Assembly (NCBI GenBank): GCA_018056045.1
Contig: JAGPGI010000077.1
Span: forward strand, 1 to 9,692
From: Paracoccus sp. (in: a-proteobacteria)
GTDB lineage: Bacteria > Pseudomonadota > Alphaproteobacteria > Rhodobacterales > Rhodobacteraceae
Reading direction: 5' to 3'
Length of the DNA stretch: 9,692 nt
The position numbers and the translations under genes were made by a program. The notes below the pieces were generated by a model. It worked only from the letters and a program-made list of their open reading frames with translations, did not search any database and had not been told where the DNA came from. Shown piece after piece: positions 6,468-9,692 of this stretch. Every line of letters begins with the position of its first letter. Position 1 is the stretch's first letter.

Positions 6468-6496
6468 GCAAGGTGCGCGCAAAGCACGCACCTTGC
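6468..6496. terminator. 10-bp perfect hairpin at the end of the HlyD gene
   Basis: GCAAGGTGCG (6468-6477) and CGCACCTTGC (6487-6496) form a perfect 10-bp stem with a 9-base loop. On the minus strand it begins 5 bases after the HlyD stop codon. On the plus strand it is followed by GCGTTTC, a very short T-run. With the hairpin at 6418 it makes a tandem structure between convergent genes, likely a bidirectional terminator. Confidence 0.6.
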
Positions 6497-6501
6497 GCGT
6501 T

Positions 6502-7737
6502 TCAATGGCCGCCGGAAAAGACCAGCGTGCGGAAGGGCATCAGGGCCACCTGAATGCGCATCAGCATGGCATGGACCAGACCCAGCGCATCGACGCCATG
6601 CAGGACAAGGCCGCGACCGAACGAGGTGTTCGGGTCGGCGATCTCGTCATGGTGGTTCGAATACAGGTTCGCCATGCACTGGCTGCCCGGCACGATGTCT
6701 TTGAACCCGCCGGGGTAAAGCGGCTCCATATAGACCAGCACCGTACCGTCGCGGCGCACATCGCTGACATCAAGCAACCGTTCTCCGCCGCCGAATTGGC
6801 CCGAGGCGATGTAATCCTGCTTGTCGCTGACCACGACCGGGATCACCTGCCAGGGCGTGGTATTGCACGACACCTCGCCGATCATGCCCTTCTTGATGAC
6901 CGGCGATGCAATCTGGCCGAAACCGGCCTGAATCGAGGTGCGACCGGCCTCCTGCGGGATCAGCACCCCGGCCGAGCGCAGGACCGAGCTGACGATATCG
7001 CCGGGGCGCAGGGTGAACTGCTCGACTCGGCCATCGACGCCGGCACGGATCGTGGCCTTTTCGATCTCGATTTCGGCCTGACGCAGCGCGGCCTCGGCGG
7101 TGGCTTTTTGCGCCGGCAAAAGCGTCTCGAGCCGCTGCCGGGCGGAATCGCGCGCGGCTTCGGCAGCGTCCAGCGAGCCAATGGCGGCGGCTTCGCTGAC
7201 CTCAAGGGTTTCCAGATCACGCCGCGCGACGGCGCTGGAGCCACTCTGGACCAGATCGCGCTTGGTTTTCAGATCGTCCTGAACCTGACGCAGCGTGGCC
7301 TGCGCCTCGGAGACCTTGCCACTCGCGGCAGCCACGTCGGTCGCGGCCACAACCATCGCGGCCTCGGCCTCGGTGATGCGGCGGCGCTGGGTCTCGACGG
7401 CGGCTTCCTGACGCGTGGTGTCAAGGCGGAACAGCGGATCGCCGGCTTTGACGTCGTCGCTGACCTGCAGATAGACCTCTTCCACGCGGCCATTGGCATC
7501 GGCAATGATCGGGATGGTGCGGAAATGCACTGCCACTGCGGTCGTGGACGGGTGATAGAAGAAGACCACCGTGATCAGCGCGATGGTCAGGATGAAGCAG
7601 CCGGTAATGCCGTAGCGCAGCTCATACCAGACCGAGAAGAAGGTGATTTCCTTGCCGAAACGCTTTCCCTGCGCATAGCGGCGGAAGAGGTAATCGGGCA
7701 GAATCGTGACCAGCGAGCAAAGGATGACTTCAAGCAT
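6502..7737 (-). CDS. HlyD/EmrA-family membrane fusion protein
   Basis: This 411-residue inner-membrane-anchored periplasmic adaptor has a short N-terminal region (MLEVILCSLVTILPDYLF, then RRYAQGKRFGKEITFFSVWYELRYG) and one clear membrane segment at about residues 44-62. A first half lipoyl domain follows at about 72-106 (RTIPIIADANGRVEEVYL, QVSDDVKAGDPLFRLD). A long alpha-helical hairpin, likely coiled coil, spans about 108-225. The second lipoyl half is at about 228-262 (IRAGVDGRVEQFTLRPGDIV), then a beta-barrel region to about 360. Such adaptors usually join an inner-membrane pump to an outer-membrane channel. The subtype resembles the adaptors of unknown substrate found beside small membrane proteins, as in E. 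coli yibH-yibI. Here it starts 3 bp after the small membrane protein gene. No MFS, ABC or RND pump or TolC gene is in the window. The substrate cannot be told from sequence. Confidence 0.88.
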   Translation of the reverse strand: MLEVILCSLVTILPDYLFRRYAQGKRFGKEITFFSVWYELRYGITGCFILTIALITVVFFYHPSTTAVAVHFRTIPIIADANGRVEEVYLQVSDDVKAGDPLFRLDTTRQEAAVETQRRRITEAEAAMVVAATDVAAASGKVSEAQATLRQVQDDLKTKRDLVQSGSSAVARRDLETLEVSEAAAIGSLDAAEAARDSARQRLETLLPAQKATAEAALRQAEIEIEKATIRAGVDGRVEQFTLRPGDIVSSVLRSAGVLIPQEAGRTSIQAGFGQIASPVIKKGMIGEVSCNTTPWQVIPVVVSDKQDYIASGQFGGGERLLDVSDVRRDGTVLVYMEPLYPGGFKDIVPGSQCMANLYSNHHDEIADPNTSFGRGLVLHGVDALGLVHAMLMRIQVALMPFRTLVFSGGH

Positions 7738-7740
7738 GGT

Positions 7741-8202
7741 TCAGTGCCCCTTTGCGGTGGTCGTGGTGTCGCCGGCCGGGGCCGCCGATGTCTGGGCGTC
7801 CTGCTGCTGGGCGGCCTCTGCCGCCTGATCGCCCGGGCCGGTGGCCGGGGCCGGTGCGGCACCGCCGACAAGACGTTCAAGCGTGTCCGAGATCCGGCGC
7901 AGGGGCGTCACCAGATCGGGCACATCAATAAAGGCAAGGATCAGCGCGATCCCCCAAAGCAGGTTGTTGTGGGTGAACAGCGCCAGAAGGCACAGGATCG
8001 CCACCACCTCGAATTGCAGCTTCTGGCTGCCATGGGCCACGCGCTCTGGCAGGCTGTGCAGCCACAGGAAGGCGATCCCCAAAAGGAAGATCACCACGAT
8101 CAGGAAAATGCCGATCCCGACCAGAAGGGCATCGGTCTGCCCCGGCGCGGTGATGAATGGCGGTAAATGATGCGTCGCCAACGGGTTGATTTGGTCAGTC
8201 AT
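7741..8202 (-). CDS. Small multi-pass membrane protein, partner of the HlyD-type adaptor
   Basis: This 153-residue protein is of unknown function. It has a soluble N-terminus with two histidines (residues 11-12, in ATHHLPPF) and a strong membrane helix at about 25-48. A short loop HSLPERVAHGSQKLQFE follows. A second hydrophobic stretch at about 65-93 is split by FTHNN, so it may be one re-entrant or two short helices. After a basic helix (TPLRRISDTLERLVG), the tail from about 114 is low-complexity Ala, Gln, Thr and Pro. I recall similar small proteins next to HlyD-type genes in other proteobacteria. The gene ends 3 bp before the HlyD start, so the pair is almost surely cotranscribed and coupled. 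AAAGGG lies 10 bases before ATG. It may help the adaptor insert or act in place of a classical pump; that is inference. Confidence 0.75.
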   Translation of the reverse strand: MTDQINPLATHHLPPFITAPGQTDALLVGIGIFLIVVIFLLGIAFLWLHSLPERVAHGSQKLQFEVVAILCLLALFTHNNLLWGIALILAFIDVPDLVTPLRRISDTLERLVGGAAPAPATGPGDQAAEAAQQQDAQTSAAPAGDTTTTAKGH

Positions 8203-8378
8203 GGAACAGCAGCCCTTTCAAACCGACTGGAAAACTCAAGAAACTGGCTCAGCAAGGGGCTGCGCAGCGAAGATTGCCCGGGAACCGCCTGACGTACGGC
8301 ACGGATGATGGCGCCGTCAAGGCGGGAAAGCCGGGCGTAAGTTGGCACCGCGCGACTATCCGCGCAGCGCCTGTCGGA
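8203..8378. other. Non-coding gap between carB and the membrane-protein gene
   Basis: This 176-bp stretch lies downstream of carB and upstream of the small membrane-protein gene, all on the minus strand. I see no gene. On the minus strand it has a short stem GCGCG/CGCGC just after carB, and TTGACG followed 17 bp later by a poor -10 (GTACGT). I cannot place a terminator or promoter with confidence. Confidence 0.5.
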
Positions 8379-9692
8379 TCAGGCCTGCAGCGAGCGGACG
8401 CCCACCTCACCCTCGCCGCGCGAGCGGATCGCGGCGACGGCGGCGATGCTGCCGGCGGCGGTGGTGAAATAGGGGATCTTGTCGTTCAGCGCCACGGCGC
8501 GGATATCGCGCGAATCCGCGATGGCCTGCGCGCCCTCGGTGGTGTTCAGGACCATTACGATCTCGCCGTTCTTGAGACGGTCGACGATATTCGGGCGGCC
8601 CTCATAGACCTTGTTCACGGTCTCGGTCTCGATGCCGGCGGCGCGCAGGAACTCGGCCGTGCCGCGCGTCGCGACCAGCGTGAAACCCATCGCGGTCAGA
8701 TCGCGCGCGGCCTGCGCCATGGCGTCCGACTTGTCGGTGTCGCGGATCGAGACAAAGACCAGCCCCGCATCGGGCAGTTGCGTCCCCGCCCCCATCTGCG
8801 CTTTCAGGAAGGCGCGCGGGAAGTTGCGGTCCCAGCCCATCACCTCGCCGGTCGAGCGCATTTCCGGGCCCAGCAGCGTATCGACGCCGGGGAAGCGGGC
8901 AAAGGGCAGCACCGCTTCCTTGACCGAGAACCAGGGCGTGATCGGGTCGGCCAGCGTCAGCGGATCGGCAAAGGGCAGCGGATCCTCGGGGCCGACTCCT
9001 GCCGGATAGGGCGCGCGGGCCGGGAAATTCGACATCGGCTCGCCGGCCATCAGCCGCGCGGCAATCGAGGCGATCGCGCTGTCGGTGGCCTTGGCAACAA
9101 AGGGCACGGTGCGGGACGCGCGCGGGTTCACCTCGAGCACATAGATCGCGCCGTCCTTCAGCGCGAATTGCACGTTCATGAGGCCGACGACGTTCAGCGC
9201 CCGGGCCATGGCTTCGGTCTGGCGTTTCAGCTCGGCGATGGTTTCGGTGTCCAGCGTATGCGGCGGCAGCGAACAGGCGCTGTCGCCGGAATGGACGCCG
9301 GCCTCCTCGATATGTTCCATGATGCCCGCGACATGCACGGTGCGCCCGTCGCAAAGCGCGTCCACATCGACCTCGATCGCGCCCGACAGATAGCTGTCCA
9401 GCAGAACCGGGCTGTCGCCCGAGACCTGCACCGCCTCGCGGATATAACGGTTCAGCTGATCCATATCGCGCACGATTTCCATGGCGCGGCCGCCAAGGAC
9501 ATAGGACGGGCGGATGACCAGCGGGAAACCGATGCGGCCCGCGATCTCGATGGCTTCTTCGCCCGAACGCGCGATGCCGTTGATCGGCTGCTTGAGGTTC
9601 AGGTCATTGAGCAGTTTCTGGAACCGCTCGCGGTCCTCGGCCAGGTCGATGGCGTCGGGGGTGGTGCCCAGGATCGGAATGCCCTCGGCCTC
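8379..9692 (-). CDS. carB: Carbamoyl-phosphate synthase large subunit (CarB), C-terminal part
   Basis: The frame is open from the window's right edge to TGA at 8379-8381, giving 437 residues of an approximately 1,100-residue protein; an ATG at 9480-9482 is internal, not the start. CarB makes carbamoyl phosphate from bicarbonate, ATP and ammonia from CarA, for pyrimidine and arginine synthesis. The visible part covers most of the second ATP-grasp half: [16 protein letters not shown] (9-24), [14 protein letters not shown] (61-74), [15 protein letters not shown] (125-139) and the metal-site strand [13 protein letters not shown] (186-198). The phrase [16 protein letters not shown] follows at about 256-271 and [14 protein letters not shown] at 273-286. 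The C-terminal MGS-like allosteric domain (about 311-425) includes the ATRGTAEFL and [14 protein letters not shown] motifs. Compared with the E. coli protein as I remember it, there is an extra segment (about residues 230-250, [20 protein letters not shown]) before SVKEAV. It looks intact. Confidence 0.96.
   Translation of the reverse strand, partial: EAEGIPILGTTPDAIDLAEDRERFQKLLNDLNLKQPINGIARSGEEAIEIAGRIGFPLVIRPSYVLGGRAMEIVRDMDQLNRYIREAVQVSGDSPVLLDSYLSGAIEVDVDALCDGRTVHVAGIMEHIEEAGVHSGDSACSLPPHTLDTETIAELKRQTEAMARALNVVGLMNVQFALKDGAIYVLEVNPRASRTVPFVAKATDSAIASIAARLMAGEPMSNFPARAPYPAGVGPEDPLPFADPLTLADPITPWFSVKEAVLPFARFPGVDTLLGPEMRSTGEVMGWDRNFPRAFLKAQMGAGTQLPDAGLVFVSIRDTDKSDAMAQAARDLTAMGFTLVATRGTAEFLRAAGIETETVNKVYEGRPNIVDRLKNGEIVMVLNTTEGAQAIADSRDIRAVALNDKIPYFTTAAGSIAAVAAIRSRGEGEVGVRSLQA

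Noticed and set aside
6493..8166. A 557-codon open frame on the plus strand opposite the HlyD and small membrane-protein genes
   Set aside because: It is the antisense shadow of two genes with clear domain structure; its protein is rich in Gly, Asp, Arg and His with no recognisable domain. Long antisense frames are common in DNA this GC-rich.
8379..9482. carB starting at the ATG at 9480-9482
   Set aside because: The same frame is open to the window edge and the 70 residues upstream are clear CarB sequence, including the RPSYVLGGR motif that runs into this Met.
1..9692. CRISPR arrays, insertion sequences, integrases, toxin-antitoxin or phage-defence genes
   Set aside because: Looked for throughout; no regularly spaced repeats, transposase motifs or defence-type domains are visible in any intact reading frame.

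Overview
The window is GC-rich chromosomal DNA from an alphaproteobacterium, most likely a Rhodobacterales member close to Paracoccus. I base this on recalled resemblance of the proteins (PurL, CarB, the ArsR type, the creatinase), not on a database search. It is densely coded and bounded by two housekeeping genes cut by the window edges: the 3' end of purL (+ strand, 1-447) and the 3' part of carB (- strand, 8379-9692).

Layout: (1) purL tail, then a 272-bp non-coding gap with hairpins and a strong promoter. (2) An arsenic operon on the + strand, arsR-arsC-acr3-arsH (720-2785), with a clear sigma70-type promoter overlapped by a 24-bp operator-like palindrome. The efflux pump gene acr3 is broken: most of its N-terminal half is missing and a one-base loss lies in the conserved AGNNFELA region. 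arsR, arsC and arsH look intact. (3) Convergent to this, on the - strand, a creatinase gene (4111-5340) followed by a periplasmic ABC substrate-binding protein gene (2866-3942). A GcvA-like LysR regulator (5446-6345) is divergent from the creatinase. This looks like a small creatine-utilisation unit that lacks its own permease, ATPase and downstream sarcosine or urea enzymes inside the window. (4) On the - strand, a two-gene unit: a small multi-pass membrane protein (7741-8202) followed 3 bp later by a HlyD/EmrA-type membrane fusion protein (6502-7737). No transporter partner is visible. (5) The carB 3' part.

How the parts work together: ArsR (a type with a C-terminal CCxGxPxxC metalloid site) should release its operator when arsenite or antimonite binds. 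ArsC reduces arsenate to arsenite and ArsH acts on organoarsenicals. Without a working Acr3, arsenite would need an exporter elsewhere in the genome. The LysR/creatinase/binding-protein set would sense, take up and cleave creatine to sarcosine and urea.

I found no CRISPR array, insertion sequence, complete tRNA, rRNA or defence system. Nothing here convincingly amounts to a new biological system. The most notable points are the broken arsenite pump, which keeps its overall frame and its overlap with arsH; the orphan binding protein next to creatinase; and the conserved-looking but poorly characterised HlyD plus small membrane protein pair.
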